From Thalassia testudinum (Eukaryota; Streptophyta; Magnoliopsida; Alismatales; Hydrocharitaceae), in NCBI GenBank assembly GCA_037157565.1, contig JAZHRO010000026.1, positions 34,338,501 to 34,402,500 on the forward strand: 64,000 nt of DNA, given 5' to 3'. The notes under the pieces are model-generated. The model saw nothing but the letters and a program-made list of their open reading frames with translations. It did no database searches and was not told where the DNA came from. Positions 20,942 to 32,884 of the stretch are shown here, in pieces; the stretch's first letter is position 1, and every line of letters starts with the position of its first letter. The translations under genes and the position numbers were made by a program.

Positions 20942-23644
20942 TGTTACGACCCGGTTCCCGAATCCCTATAGGGCACGAGAATCGAACTGACTCGACTGAT
21001 CCTAAGACCCAGTCATCCAACGAGAAAGTAACCAAAAAGCAGTAAAATAAACCACATTCACCATGCAAGCAACAAACAATAACAAAAGTACAGCAGTAAA
21101 GAAAGGAACTACTACAATACACACCACCACAATAGTAGAGAATTAAAAACAGGTACAGAAATATGAAGTTTACAATAAAAGAGTACAAAAGTGTAATGAA
21201 ATACTCACTACTACAGAAAATCGGTACAATAAAAGTACAACTACTGGGCTCTACTAGGCCCAACACCCTCCGCAGCCATAGGTGCTGGTTGCTCAACACG
21301 AACCTGAAAAAGGTGGTAAGTACGACACGTCAGCGAACGCTGAGTAAAGTGGCAACTAGCTAACTAAGAGAAACAGTAACGATGGATAGGTAGCTGTTAT
21401 TTTCAATTTCTTTCTTTATTTAACTAATTATTCTTTCTTTCATCACTTAGTTTATTTATCAGGCCTTTTTCTTGATCTCGAATGTTCCTCGTGGGAATGA
21501 TCTTGATTGCAGTCTTTTCCGAAAAGTAGTAGTATGTGGTGCTCTCCTGGTCGGGAGAGTCCCCCGTGGTGGTCCTACCCTCAGTCAACCACCCCAAGGT
21601 CGCTGACAGACGTAACGGTGACTATGGCACGCGTGATAAACGCACGGGTGCTACCCCGCACTGGCACGCGGTCAGTCGTTTCCGTTAACGGGTGCGCCCA
21701 AAGCACAGCACGGAACCAGTATAGGGCAGAGCCCTCTCAATAACAGGGGTCTAGCCCTCCACAATCCGCGCACCCTCACCTGACTACCCTGGTTTGCCAA
21801 GTGGGCCTAACAAGTCGGTGTAGGACGACTAGCTGAACCCTGAGTCCCGTGGGGTGGCTAGCTCTCTCCCTACACTAGCAGCTCCCCCTGGTACTGTGTA
21901 CGCGAGGGCTAGAAAGTCGATGTAAAGTGGCCAAACTCACCCTGGTCTCGACCTGAGGGCGGCAAGCTCCCCTCTACACTAAGAGATAATATGTGCTCCC
22001 TTTGGTACCACGTACCCAAGAGACAACACACTTTCCCATTCACTTTTCCAGTTTCATTCTATTTATTTCCAGGAGCTCTACCCCTAATTCCTCGTAGGGT
22101 TCATGCCCATGTTTCTCAAGCCAAGCCATACTAGGTTTATTCGCATATAGCACGTGTTTCCAACAATCAATCCTTCTTTTCCAATTTATATACAAGCAAC
22201 TCATATTTAATTTCAAACAACAGGAATTACATGTAGCAGTTACTAACAACAGTACTCTACATTTCACAGGCAGCTGTTATCCAAATACAAACAATTATTA
22301 TTATTTTATTTACCCATTCCAAGACTGCATTTAAGGCATTTGAGACAATCGTTCCAGTGTTTCTAGTCTTAGGATTCATGTCATACCCTACAATCTATCA
22401 TTCAATCTAGTTTTCAGGTCCTAAGATTCATGCCATACCCTAGGATCTATCATTTATTTCGGATATGCATTTATGTTTGTAATTAACTAAGGGAAGCCAC
22501 TCTACCCGCAAAATCAGGAGTAATGGGGGCATGATCGGTAGGTCCACATGCCTCCGCAACCCCCAAATCTGCAACAGAACGAGATCCTAACACAAGGATC
22601 AACCACAAGAAATCACTCAGAATATGATAAAAAGCATTCCAACAAGTAGAGGAACTTATACAAAGAAGAACGGAATCTTAAACGCAAAAATCGGACCTCA
22701 AACGGACCCTAAACGGGTCAAAAATGACAACTTTGACTCAAATCAGACGTCTGGAATATCTTCCAGACGTCTTAAAAAAGGGGTCCAGATCATACCTCAC
22801 TCTGTGCTACTCTTCAGACGTCTAGAGATCCTGCTGAACCGTTTGGACCTAGTTCCAGATGTCTGGAGATGCTCTCCTCCGTCTGGTGACTCTCCTAGAT
22901 GTCTGAACCGCATGGGAGGACATGTCCTGCGTCTTCTCAAAACGAAACCTGCACGTGTACGTAGAATCTCTCAACACGGCACGCAACATATGTCTGCAAA
23001 AGGAAGCGTAGGAGGAAAAACATACCTCTCAACCATCTGGAGTTGCTTCCAGACGTCGTCCACTTCGTCTGGATGTAGGTCCAGACATCTGATTCTGGGA
23101 AAAATCCTAGAATCAGAAGCTCCTTCATCTTCTTCCTGCTGCGTGCGGCCGTGCCGTGCTCGTTCGCCCGCTGCTCTAGCTGCAGCAGCGTCGGGGAGGA
23201 CTTCCCCGACACAATACTCCACCTCACGCATGCCCGATCGACCGCGAGCCTCTCCGACGAGCTCTCTCCCTCTCACGGCTCGCGCGCTCTCTTCTCTTCC
23301 CTCTTGCTACTTCTCTCCTCTCCGCCGCTACACTCGGCTGCAGCTGCTGCTCGCTCTCACTCTCTCTCTCACGTTGGAGGAAGGAGGAGATGGATGGGGT
23401 GGTGAACGAGGGAGAGGGGAGAGTATTTTTAAGCACAGGGGGGCAGTTCTGCAAGTCGGCGAGGGGAGGAAGAAAGAGGAGGGTGGCTGGGGTTCAGTCT
23501 GCATGCGGCACGCGTGCAGACTCGCGATCATACGCACGCAAAAATTTATTTCCAAACGTCTGGGAAGGTGTCCAGACGTCTGACCAGACGTCTGGACCAA
23601 CTCCCAGATGTCTTAAAAGGGTTTTGGTGGCAAGAGTCTTAACA
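20942..23644 (-). mobile_element. S3: solo Tekay-family LTR
   Basis: About 2.7 kb, the same family as the G1 and G2 LTRs, in - orientation. It begins (as + strand) TGTTACGACCCGG and ends CTTAACA. It contains GTTTCCGTTAACGG (21678), two recognisable CCTAGG-type units near 22360-22460 and the GACGTC clusters near 22744-22900, 23050-23095 and 23555-23620. It is more diverged than the G1 and G2 LTRs. No internal region is present, which indicates LTR-LTR recombination. Confidence 0.85.
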
Positions 23645-23649
23645 ACTTC

Positions 23650-24835
23650 CCTGTGCATTATATAGCTAAAAACATTTGGTGCCTAAAACTCCCTTTGCGT
23701 CTAGTGATATGTTCCTGGCATATTTTAAGGCAAAGGATCCCTATGGATGATAATACTGCTAAGTTGGGTATTCCCTTTCCCTCTAAATGATATTACTACC
23801 CTGATTCCCCCTCTACCGAAACTATTGTTAATCTTTTTTGCATAACCAATTGTCCTTGCGATTTCAAAGTGGGTATTTTAGGAAAATTATATTAATTTTG
23901 TTGACCCCATTTGCTTCCATAACATTTTGCAAAATTAGAGAAATTCTTCTAAGAGGAACACTTTAATAGGTCTCATATGCCTTATTTGATATAATGTGTG
24001 GTAGTTTAGAAACAAAATTAAACATGAAGCCAATCTTTTGAGAAGATTCCTTACCACTCGAGACATGGCTTGTATAATTTTGAAATGTCAAAATGGTTTC
24101 AAAAATAATAGCCTACCACGTTTGCACTAAGCTAGTTTGTCCTATCTCTGGTTTTAAAGCTTACATCACTAATTCATATGATAGTACTTATAGTTATACT
24201 AGTTGGGTCATCCAAGATCAGTATAGGGATTTCATTCAATTTGCGCTAACAGAGTTTCCAGAATTCCACGGGAAATAGCACTTATCCAAGCTATCATACA
24301 TTCCCCTCAGACTATTGCTTCTGTCTTAACTCCCATTTAAATTGAAGTGGATTCCACATTGCTATACTATTGGTGGAATGGAATTGTGTCTGTAGCTTGG
24401 TCAGCTAAAAGAGACTTTGCCTTTATCTCCTTGAGGAGGCTACGATTGAAAGTATTTCCTTTTTCATTCATCCATCAATGTGCTTGCTCTGAAAAGTGGC
24501 AAATCTAGGGACTGACGAGTGGAAGATTTTTAGCTTCGACAGGGATTTCAACCGATGCATTCAAGGCATTATTCGTCTAGACATAATTCAGATGCCTTAC
24601 ATCATTTGGGGAAATTAGCCTTTGGTTTTGGGCTAGCTATTTGTTGGTGGGGCTTTGTCTTTGCTGTTGGGGCCCTTGTTCTATCTCCTTTTTGCAATTG
24701 GTCATGAGTCATGATCCCTCTTTTGGTGTATTCGGTAGGTTTTGGCCTAATTCCCCTATCATTTTTGAGTTAGCCTCCAAGGAATGGGGGATGAATAAGA
24801 TATACTCCAATTTTTTATATTAAAAAAAACCAAAA
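23650..24835 (+). pseudogene. LINE1 zinc-binding and RNase H-like tail
   Basis: Resumes after S3 with NIWCLKLPLRLVICSWHILR, which parallels DLWKLKVPFRLVLLAWRVLH of LINE2 at the same place in the zf-RVT region. Further on lie CAC-type residues and a weak RNase H-like segment. The 3' end runs into repeated A tracts at 24820-24835, the expected LINE tail. Confidence 0.65.
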
Positions 24836-25199
24836 AAAGAATTAGGGAAACTAAGTTAACCAGAAGGAACTACAAGATCAAGGCAAGATGTTGACCAAAT
24901 AGTTGATCCTCCCATGGTAGAAGAAGGAACCAACATAAAAATGACTCTTCACACAACTGAATTGCTAACTAAAGTCTAACTCAAACAAACTAATGAAGTC
25001 AAAGAGCTTTTAGGTTGAACCGAAACTATGATTGGTTAAATAAATGATATCACAAGCATAAAGAAGAAGAGACATAGAAGCCTCCTGCTTGGCATGATAA
25101 CTCTTGACAAGGCCATAGTCATGAAGCTGCATGATACCTCTAACAAAGGGCTTCATCAACTCATTCCCTTGAAAAGAAATTTAAATATAAAGACATCTT
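24836..25199. other. Unassigned spacer
   Basis: AT-rich, no ORF of note, no recognised repeat. Lies between the LINE1 tail and the T1 LTR remnant. Confidence 0.5.
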
Positions 25200-25272
25200 T
25201 GATTGAGGCCCTTATCGATGAGGGACCTGAATCAATAAGAATCACAAACACACAGAAAAGATGCACAAGAGA
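25200..25272 (-). repeat. T1 3' LTR fragment
   Basis: 73 bp matching 41363-41440: GAGGCCCTTATCGAT, a variable piece, then CACAGAAAAGATGCACAAGAG. The match stops abruptly at 25272, a deletion border. Confidence 0.65.
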
Positions 25273-25426
25273 TTGCTTCCTGTCAAATCACCTGGATCTG
25301 GCTTCTCTTCTTCCCCCAATTTTGTGGCTTGGAAGGCCTTGGCTCCATGGATCGCTCCAACTCGATCCGAAGGAGTTGGCGCTCAGCCATCTGATCCCCA
25401 TGAACTATCCCCACTCCTTGAGGAAT

Positions 25427-25800
25427 TTAGAAGAGCAAGAACTGGAAATAAGAGGAGGGGATCAAATGGAAGGCATGAGTTGTTGGGCGGCTGATAATGC
25501 CATCAAACGTTACTGTCAACCTGGCCACGATAAAGGTGGTCATTCTATTCAGGTGTCTGTCCCCATCGTAGATGGATAATGGCAAGCTAATCTCTCCTTT
25601 TAGCATCACTTTGTGATTTCTAAACCCTATGATCAAGTGAGTTGATGGGGACAGGTGTTCTTCTTTGAACCCTAGCTTGAACATTGTTTCCTAGAATAGA
25701 ATATCCATTGCACTGTCTTCATCCACCAGAAGCCTAGGCTGGAGTTGCCCCGCCAACAGGAGAGTCACCAAGAGTGGGTTTGTATGCTCTACCAGGTTTG
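25427..25800 (-). pseudogene. T1 protease fragment
   Basis: On the - strand the segment reads LLAGQLQPRLLVDEDSAMDILF, a stop, then HLSPSTHLIIGF and SRPTTHAF. This is the pattern of TAT/Retand-type aspartic proteases (active site DSG, then HL..GF, then a GRP-like motif). Here the active site reads D-E-D instead of D-S-G, so it is inactive. Downstream pol is missing. Confidence 0.6.
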
Positions 25801-25989
25801 ACAAGGCGACGAACAGCTTGGAGGCCACCTATTTGACGGTACCTCTCTTGTCCCACTGAAGGGTGAGAAATGCACTATGGGGTGTCCACTCACGAGGAGT
25901 AGCTTGCTGGCTTAAGGCGGTGTTGACCCCGAAGATGACCTCAACCTCTACACCCGTTGATTTAGGCTGCAAGAGGTGAGTGTTCTAGG

Positions 25990-26386
25990 GCAACGCTACC
26001 TTCACGCCAGAACTTGACGATGGTATTTGGGGGGCTAAAGGCATACTACTTGCTCAATCTGACGGGCTTCAAACCCGTCTGGTTATTGGTCAACCATAAA
26101 GACCATGTTGACCCCTTGAAGTTGTTGGAGCTTCGCCTTTTGGTACTCCTCTAGAAGGACTCACCTTTTCACTACTGGACTTCTGACAGCCTCTTTGGGT
26201 TATCTCTAACCCACTGTTGTCCTGCAAAGTACTGCCAGAATTTATCCGCCAGCTCTTGGAAGTAGGTGATCTACCCCGCCGACATCTCATTGAACCACTC
26301 ATGGGCCATTGCAGATAAATATGATAGGAATACTTGACAGAGTACCCCATCAAGGTAGCCATGAACAAGCATCATTTAGCAGTAGC
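25990..26386 (-). pseudogene. T1 gag, C-terminal half
   Basis: On the - strand: LVHGYLDGVLCQVF, AMAHEWFNEMSAG, a stop, ITYFQELADKFWQYFAGQQW and NPKRLSEVQ. This follows the capsid pattern of TAT-type gag proteins (a cysteine in an LCxxF motif, then W[FY], then SF..LA). It continues the reading begun at 40605-41299 on the other side of H1. Confidence 0.6.
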
Positions 26387-28579
26387 TGATGGAAACACCA
26401 TCATGCACCATAACTAGCTTATTTTGACCCAATTAAGTCAATAAATGTTCCTACATAACCACCAGAGAGTCACAAGTCATTGCATATTTATTATAAAAGA
26501 AAAATAAGAAACTAGGGCTAAAACTGTAATTTTACCAACTCATCTTGAATGCAGTATAACCAATGGTTTTTTCAAAGGTTGAATGAAGTTCAATTGGTCT
26601 TAATAAGATAACAAGTGGGATAAGACAGACAGAAAAGAGTTTGGACGTGTTCTGAGAATTAAATGACTTTTGAAACTCTAAAAACTGACCCGCTTAATTA
26701 ACTAAGGTTCTGATCTGGATAAAATTCACCTAAACCCTTTAAAATTCATATAAAAATATTCTCCAGGATTTAGAACTTTCAATTTGACCATCAGAACCTA
26801 TTTTGACTCAAAACAGAACCACAGACAGACATTTACCCTAATTTGGGTTTTTGCATAAATTACCTAGTCAAACATGATAAAAACCAAATATAACTTCACC
26901 ATTAAATTTCTTAGGTCAAAATTAGGTTTGTATCAAAATTTGGACCCAAGATGAATTTGTCTTGACCTATTTTGCACTTTGGTCCTATCTAATTTCATTT
27001 CTGCACTTAACTTTCAAAATCCTTTCAAGCAGACCCCTAATTTTATCGTTGTTCTCACATAAAGGTCCCTACTGCCAGTAATCCTATTCCTACTTGCTCC
27101 AGCCACCTTAACATGGAAAAAACTCCCTGATTTCTTGACGAATCCATTTCAAAATTGAAAGGGAAGGTCGTCAAAAAATTCCCTTCTTTTTGAAACCAAT
27201 CTCTCATGCGAACGCATGAGAGATTTGGGCATCAAGGAACTCCCAAATCCGGTGAGGCTTTCGAAGCTTGGAAAGCTTGTTTCCTAAGCTCAAACCACCT
27301 CTAAATCCTTATATAAGAGAGCTCAGATCCCCCCGAACTTCCTAAGCTTGAATTCGACCTGAGACACCCTCAAATTCTTCTCTCCTCCTCCGGCCAATTT
27401 GCTCTTTAAGATTCGGTGACTCTCTCTGCCTACCCTCGTCATCTGACCACAATACTAGTGGCAGACTCTTCCTCCTTGCATTCGTCCACGTCGCGCAGCT
27501 CCTGCCGGCACTTCTGCACCCCTTCATCCTCATCGATCACCTCCTTTGAGCATCTTCGTCCCTGGCACCGGTCGCACCTCACCCGGCACCAATTCCACTC
27601 CCCTTCGTCCACCAACTACTTATATACAAGTTCCTCGACTTCCCATCTTCATTTCCAGACACTCACCACTTCATTTCGATTGCTGACTTGCCCCGTCGCC
27701 CTCCGTCTTCCACCTCGCTGGAAAACCTTCGGCAAGCCCTAGCGACTTCCACACTCGCCCAACCACGCCGCTTCCATGCTCCTCACCATCTCCTCAACTC
27801 ATCAACCAAAACTCCTTAAGTAATTGAGGGGATTGGCCTCTCTATCACCCTCGACTCACACACTCTCACACACAATCCGCGAGGTCGACTGACCTCCACA
27901 ACCACTCGCACGCAATGCCACCACCACAGTTGCACTCGTCGTCATCCGGCAATACTCCCTGAACATTCTGATAAGGTCGAAAGGCTGTATTCTTGATTTC
28001 AGTTATAGCCCCTCTTCGCCATTGACACAAAGCTCTGAAGTAAGCTTCAGAGCTTGTTCTTCACCTGCAACTCAAGGACTCAACTCTAGCGGCTGTGGAA
28101 GCGTCTCAGTTTCGTTCCTGACCAGGCAAGTAGAGCATTGACTGCTTCCATTGAGCAAATTGAACGGAGATACACAGCTGCTGGCTATGCAAATAAGAGG
28201 GACGTGCTCAGTCCCACATTGGAAACTCACGAGCGATTGTTGTCGTATAAATTGAAAAGGTGTTAGAGGCTATTCGCCTCATAACATAGGGTGAGGTCCC
28301 ACTCACCCATGCACACCTGCGCCTCGTCTGTGACTCTGTCCCCCGCGGATCTGGCCGACCCGTTTACCTGCCTAGACTGACTTGCACTAATCGTTCACCA
28401 TCGCACGTCGATGAGCCTGGACCCGAGTGCGTATGATCTGATAACCCGACTATCTTTACAGAGGCCCTGGGAGGGCGGGGCCTAAGAGAGAAAGAGAAGG
28501 AGAGCTTGCGTGCAGGGTAGGGGGAGAGTTTTGCTCTCAGGAGAGTCTGGCTGACACTTAGCCAATTCAAGAAGCCCCC
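26387..28579 (+). repeat. H1 5' LTR, part 1
   Basis: Starts TGATGGAAACACCATCATG, a terminal hairpin. Carries a TATATAAG box at 27310-27317. Matches 38031-40228 with clear divergence. The last five bases CCCCC are the TSD of S1. Confidence 0.85.
27310..27317 (+). promoter_or_regulatory. TATA box of H1 5' LTR
   Basis: TATATAAG followed by GAGCTCAGATCC. The same sequence is at 38971-38978 in the 3' LTR. Confidence 0.65.
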
Positions 28580-29504
28580 TGATGAGAACCTCATCATGAG
28601 CCATAACTAGCTCATTTTGACCCAATACAAAGGATAAAAGCTCCTACATATCTCAAGGAAAGGCTTAACTCAGAGAATTCTGAGTTTGAGAAGAAAACCA
28701 GTCATAAGGGGTAAAAGTGCAATTTTACCAGTATAATATGCATACAGGGTAATTCAGGGCCCAAACACAGGTCAAAACAGCTTAATAAGAATAAAAGTGG
28801 GATGAGATGATCTAGCAAGGGCTACAGCACTTCCAAGGAACCAAATGATAACCTGTAACCCTAAAACAACCCGCTTCAATTCACAAGGTTCGGGGCAAAG
28901 TAAAAATAGAATAAACCCTCTAAAATTCATAGAAAAATAATCTCTAGGGTTTAGAACCTTCAATTTGGCCTTTAAAACCCATTTTGACCTACATTGAGAA
29001 CCATGCCCAATTAATAACTTAATTTGGGTTTTTGCGCAAATTGACCGGTCAAACAAGGTTTAATATGAAAATGAAATTCACCATCAGATTCCTTAGGTCC
29101 TAATTAGTCATGTATAAAAACTTGAGCCTAAGAAGAAACCTCCTTGACCGACTTCACACTTTGGTCCTCATATATTTACTCTTTGGCCCTCAACTTTTGA
29201 ACCCTCGCATTTTGGCCCCTAACTCTCCTTCGTTCTTTGCAATCAGGTCCCTCCTGCAAAACCCTGCCAGCACCATGCTCCGGCGACCTTGCGCGGAGCA
29301 TGGCGCCGCGCAGGGTGAGGTGGGGGACCTGGCAAGTAAACCGGGGGTGCCCTGCGTCGTCAGCCGTCGCAGGGGCACCCCCCTGGTCATTGTAGCCCAC
29401 CATACCGGCCGTGCGAACGCACGGACGGTATGGGTTCGTGTTCCGACCATTCTCCGGCGAGGGAGACACGTCGTCTCCCTCCGCCTTCCTCCCTGTTTCA
29501 TCCC

Positions 29505-29512
29505 TATAAATA
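29505..29512 (+). promoter_or_regulatory. TATA box of S1
   Basis: CCCTATAAATACCCC context, conserved in S2 at 54851-54858. Confidence 0.6.
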
Positions 29513-30719
29513 CCCCCTGCTGCTCCGCCGACCAGAGGAGCCTGGATCTGACGGAGAAAACCCCCAGCTTTCTTCTCTTCTTCCTCCGGCAGACGCTCAC
29601 CAGCTCCGGCGGCTTCCTCCCCCTCCACCTCTTCGCTCTGCCGCAATACCAGCAGCAGAGACTTCCTCCCCTGCTCTTCCCGCGCCACGCCGCACCCAGC
29701 TGGCGCCTCTCCGGCTCTCTGCTCGCCGCCGCCCCTCTCCCTGAGCATCGTCTTCTCCGGCGACAGTCGATACGACTGTCGCCCTGTTCCTCCCCCTTCG
29801 TCCCTGCAAGTAAGTTAGAACTACTCCCCTTCTTCTCCTCTTTCTTTCCCCGCTTTCAATTTAGTCAATTAAACCCTCGACCGCTCCTGTTCACCCTCAC
29901 CCTCTCCGCCTCCGACCACCCTCCGACGAGCCGCGCCCATCACCTCAGCGACCCACACGGCTCGCCGACCACCGCAGAACCTCCGCCTCCTCACCCTGAT
30001 CCTCTTCCGCCCCTCCACTTCCCACCAAACGCCCTCTGCAGATCCACCGAACACACCCACTTCTTTGCTCATAGTTTGACCTAGGACGACCTGTTGGCTC
30101 CATCACGCCCCCTGCAGACCCCCTGACCACCTTCGCCGTGCCACGGCGAAGGTCCCCCGCCTGTCTGATTTGGCCGAGAGGCCGTTCTTCTGTGACCAGG
30201 TGACTCGCCCGCCGTCGCCATTACTGAGCAGGCAGAGCTCCTTCACCTGCAGGTGCAGGCACGCCTTCGCCCAGGTTCGACTCCCAGGTTGCGCAGGGAG
30301 TCTCCGCGAAACGTCCCAGGCTCGCAGATGGGGCGAAGGCCGCGCGTGAAGCCACGATCGCCCACTACTCCCTCCGCGACGGGCGCTCAATTGGGGTGGG
30401 ACATTTAGTCCCACCTCGGAACTTCTCGGAGGCGCGCGAACGCATAAAGGCAAAAAGTGCCTTATGCTGTCTGCCTCCTGACCACGGGGTGAGGTCCCTT
30501 TCACCCGCCCGGTTACCCGGTCTCGTCCGCGCTCACGCCCCGCGGACCTGACCCGACTGACCTGCACTCCTCGCCCACCACGCACGCCGGTGGGCCTGGA
30601 CCCGGGCCTGACCCGAACCCGATTACCCGGTAGCTCTGGGAGAGCTTCCGAAGAGTGATTTCAGAGAGAAAGAGAGACGCGGGGGGGGGAGGGTAGAGTA
30701 GGTTTTGCCTCTTGACGAA

Positions 30720-31230
30720 AAACTCTGAAGTGTGCAGGCCAAAGAAGAAGTGCAGGCGAAGAAGAAGGAGCTGCACTGTAAATGCTCAGTTAAGTCGTCG
30801 AAGCACCGGGTCAGACGACGGAAAGTCAGCAGCCAGAGCAGGAAAGAAGGCAGGCTGAAGAAGAAGGAAGAGCAACGGCCGAAGCAGAAGAAGAAGAAAG
30901 AAAGACTTAGTAGCTGAAGGCAGAAGCTCTGCAGCCATAAAGAAAAAAAGAAGGGAAAAGAAGAAGAGCATCACCACGATTGCAGAAGAAGAAGAAGAGA
31001 GGTCAAGGCAGAAAACCAAAGAAGAAGAAGAACAAGGAGCTCTGAAGAAAGAAGAACATCACCCAAGCAGGAACAGCAGGAAGAAGAAGAAGAGCATCAC
31101 CATTGCAGAAGAAGAACATCACCTCTGCAGAACAGAGAGAAAGAAGGAGATCCAAAGAAAGAGAGAAAGAAAAGCATCCCCTCTGCAGAACAAAGAGAAA
31201 ACAACAAATTCTTTCCCTCTCTCTTTCTTT
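30720..31230 (+). repeat. Purine-rich GAA/GAAG tract in S1
   Basis: About 500 bp strongly biased to A and G on the + strand, with many GAAGAAGAAG words. A shorter counterpart is in S2 (56100-56570), and a 40-bp one follows in the H1 LTRs (31420-31460, 40245-40290). Confidence 0.7.
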
Positions 31231-31403
31231 TTGTAAAAGAAACATGTATATCTCTAGAATACAACTTGCTCCCTGAGTTCGACCTCGGGAACTCTTTTAT
31301 TTTCCGAGTAAAAAAAATTATTTATTTGAAATGTTGGTAGTAACCGGCTATACTACAAGGTTATAACTAAAACCCGGTCATCAAAACAACCAACTTCACC
31401 CCC

Positions 31404-31776
31404 CTCCCCTATGTGCAGAAGGAAGAAGAGGAAGAGAAGCAGAAGAAAAGAAGAAAAATAGAAGTTTAAGTCATTTAATTTCATAATCAGACGACGGTTT
31501 GGTTTGATTGCATGCATATACATTGAGTTCCTTAGTTGATATCATAGGAGTATTTGGTGATCTAAATCACCATTTTACTCCCATCTTTTTGCATCTTGAT
31601 CTTGTTATTATTGCAAATTATTTTACTTTAAATTGTGATCTTGAGCTTTAAATTCCCATATTACTCCCTGTGTTCGACCTCGAAACTTTTTCGAGCAATA
31701 AAATCTATTTATTTTCAAAGCAATTTCGACTATATTACAACACTTTATTTTAAAACTCAATTTTGCCGTGCTAACA
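31404..31776 (+). repeat. H1 5' LTR, part 2
   Basis: Continues the H1 LTR after S1 (TATGTGCAGAAGGAAGAAGAG onward) and ends GTGCTAACA at 31776. Matches 40229-40604. Confidence 0.85.
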
Positions 31777-31779
31777 TTT

Positions 31780-31797
31780 TGGTGCCGTTGTTGGGGA
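31780..31797 (+). promoter_or_regulatory. H1 primer binding site
   Basis: TGGTGCCGTTGTTGGGGA, 3 nt after the LTR end. It resembles the TGGCGCCGTTGCCGGGGA sites of Athila elements, complementary to the 3' end of a tRNA-Asp-like primer. Confidence 0.75.
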
Positions 31798-32884
31798 GCA
31801 ACGGGCAATTTAGAACTCTTGATTGCAATTCCTGATTTAGATTCTAACTTGCTATATCTCTTTTACTGTGGTTGTTTCGGGGAGAAGATACATTCAAAGA
31901 AGATCAACTACACAACAAACACACCAGGGGTAGGTAAGTTCTAACTCTCTCTCTTAAGCCCCTCATTCTGAAAAGGATAAAAGGAAAAAATCAATTAGGG
32001 CTACTTGCATTCTTTCCATAGATAATTCATCAAGTTGCCTGAGTTGATACATTTTTATTTGACAAAAAATCCTGATTTGTGCACCAACTTAAAGTTTAAG
32101 GTATCTAAGGCTATCACATTCTTGTTTGAGCCCTAGGTAGCACATTTAGACAAATTAAAGTGGACCAAATTAGAGCCAATTAAGAATTTCAGTTTAGGGT
32201 TTTTAGAGACACACTTGCCTAATCAAGAAATCATTTTTCCAAACAATGTGTGCCTAGACCTTAATTGAACTGATCTATTCAAGCAAAACCCTAAAATCAG
32301 GCTCTTAAAATCATTTGAACACTAAAAGAGGGACCTAAATTTTCAAGGACAATACAAGTAAAGTTGACCCACCTTGTTGGGTCAACCAATCTTCAAATTA
32401 GGTCACTCTTGCACTAAACACATCTTAAAGTTCAAGTGAAATTCTAAGCACCCTTGCTCTTAATTAAAACTGGTAGACTTAAGAGGTCAAGTCCCCATTC
32501 TAGTCTACCTGGAACATCAGTGACAAGAGAGGTTGGGTGGGGGAAACCCCGTAACCCGTGGGGGCACTCTACCATGTAGGGGTCTTTGCAGAACTCTCCT
32601 TCTCTGGCTACCCGGGTAATTCTCAGGTGGACGGCATCCTGACTAAGGGGTATCATCCGCCTCGAACCTCTATAGTCATCCAAAATTTTTTTTTTGGGTG
32701 TCTTGATTGGGTCCATCTACTCCATCAGTGCATGTTCGGAAGGAGGTCTCTAAGACCATCCTTAAGGCCTCCTTTAGTCACTCATTCACGTCAAGGCCAA
32801 GCCTCAACCTCCTTGTTTGTGCAACAATCCAATCCTATTGATATCTCTTCTGACTCCTCTGAACCTGATTCTCCTTCCATCATC
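31798..32884 (+). other. H1 leader between PBS and gag
   Basis: Noncoding, AT-rich. No clear ORF until the ATG at 32885. Confidence 0.55.

Larger units (their letters stand above)
17809..24835 (+). mobile_element. LINE1: decayed plant L1-like LINE, split by S3
   Basis: Carries in order an ORF1 C-terminal tail (to TAA about 17946), ORF2 endonuclease, RT, zinc-binding region and RNase H-like tail, and ends in an A-rich tract near 24820-24835. Interrupted at 20942-23644 by a solo LTR. The ORF1 N-terminal part is missing at the CACTA border. All frames are broken. No TSD could be identified. Confidence 0.8.
28580..31398 (+). mobile_element. S1: solo Athila-family LTR
   Basis: 2819 bp, begins TGATGAGAACCTCATCATG and ends AACTTCA, flanked by CCCCC at 28575-28579 and 31399-31403. 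A TATAAATA box is at 29505-29512. Its 3' part (CTCCCTGAGTTCGACCTCG near 31270) matches the corresponding part of the H1 LTR, so it is a related but distinct subfamily. The long open frames inside (for example 29110-30084) are chance products of GC-rich LTR sequence. Confidence 0.85.

Noticed and set aside
22624..23583. 319-codon open frame on the + strand
   Set aside because: Antisense to the S3 LTR and created by the dyad arrays and GC-rich leader. Not kept in the other LTR copies.
29110..30084. 324-codon open frame on the + strand
   Set aside because: Lies wholly in the S1 solo LTR, starts upstream of its TATA box and has Pro/Arg/Ser-rich composition from GC-rich DNA. The equivalent frame in S2 is broken differently.
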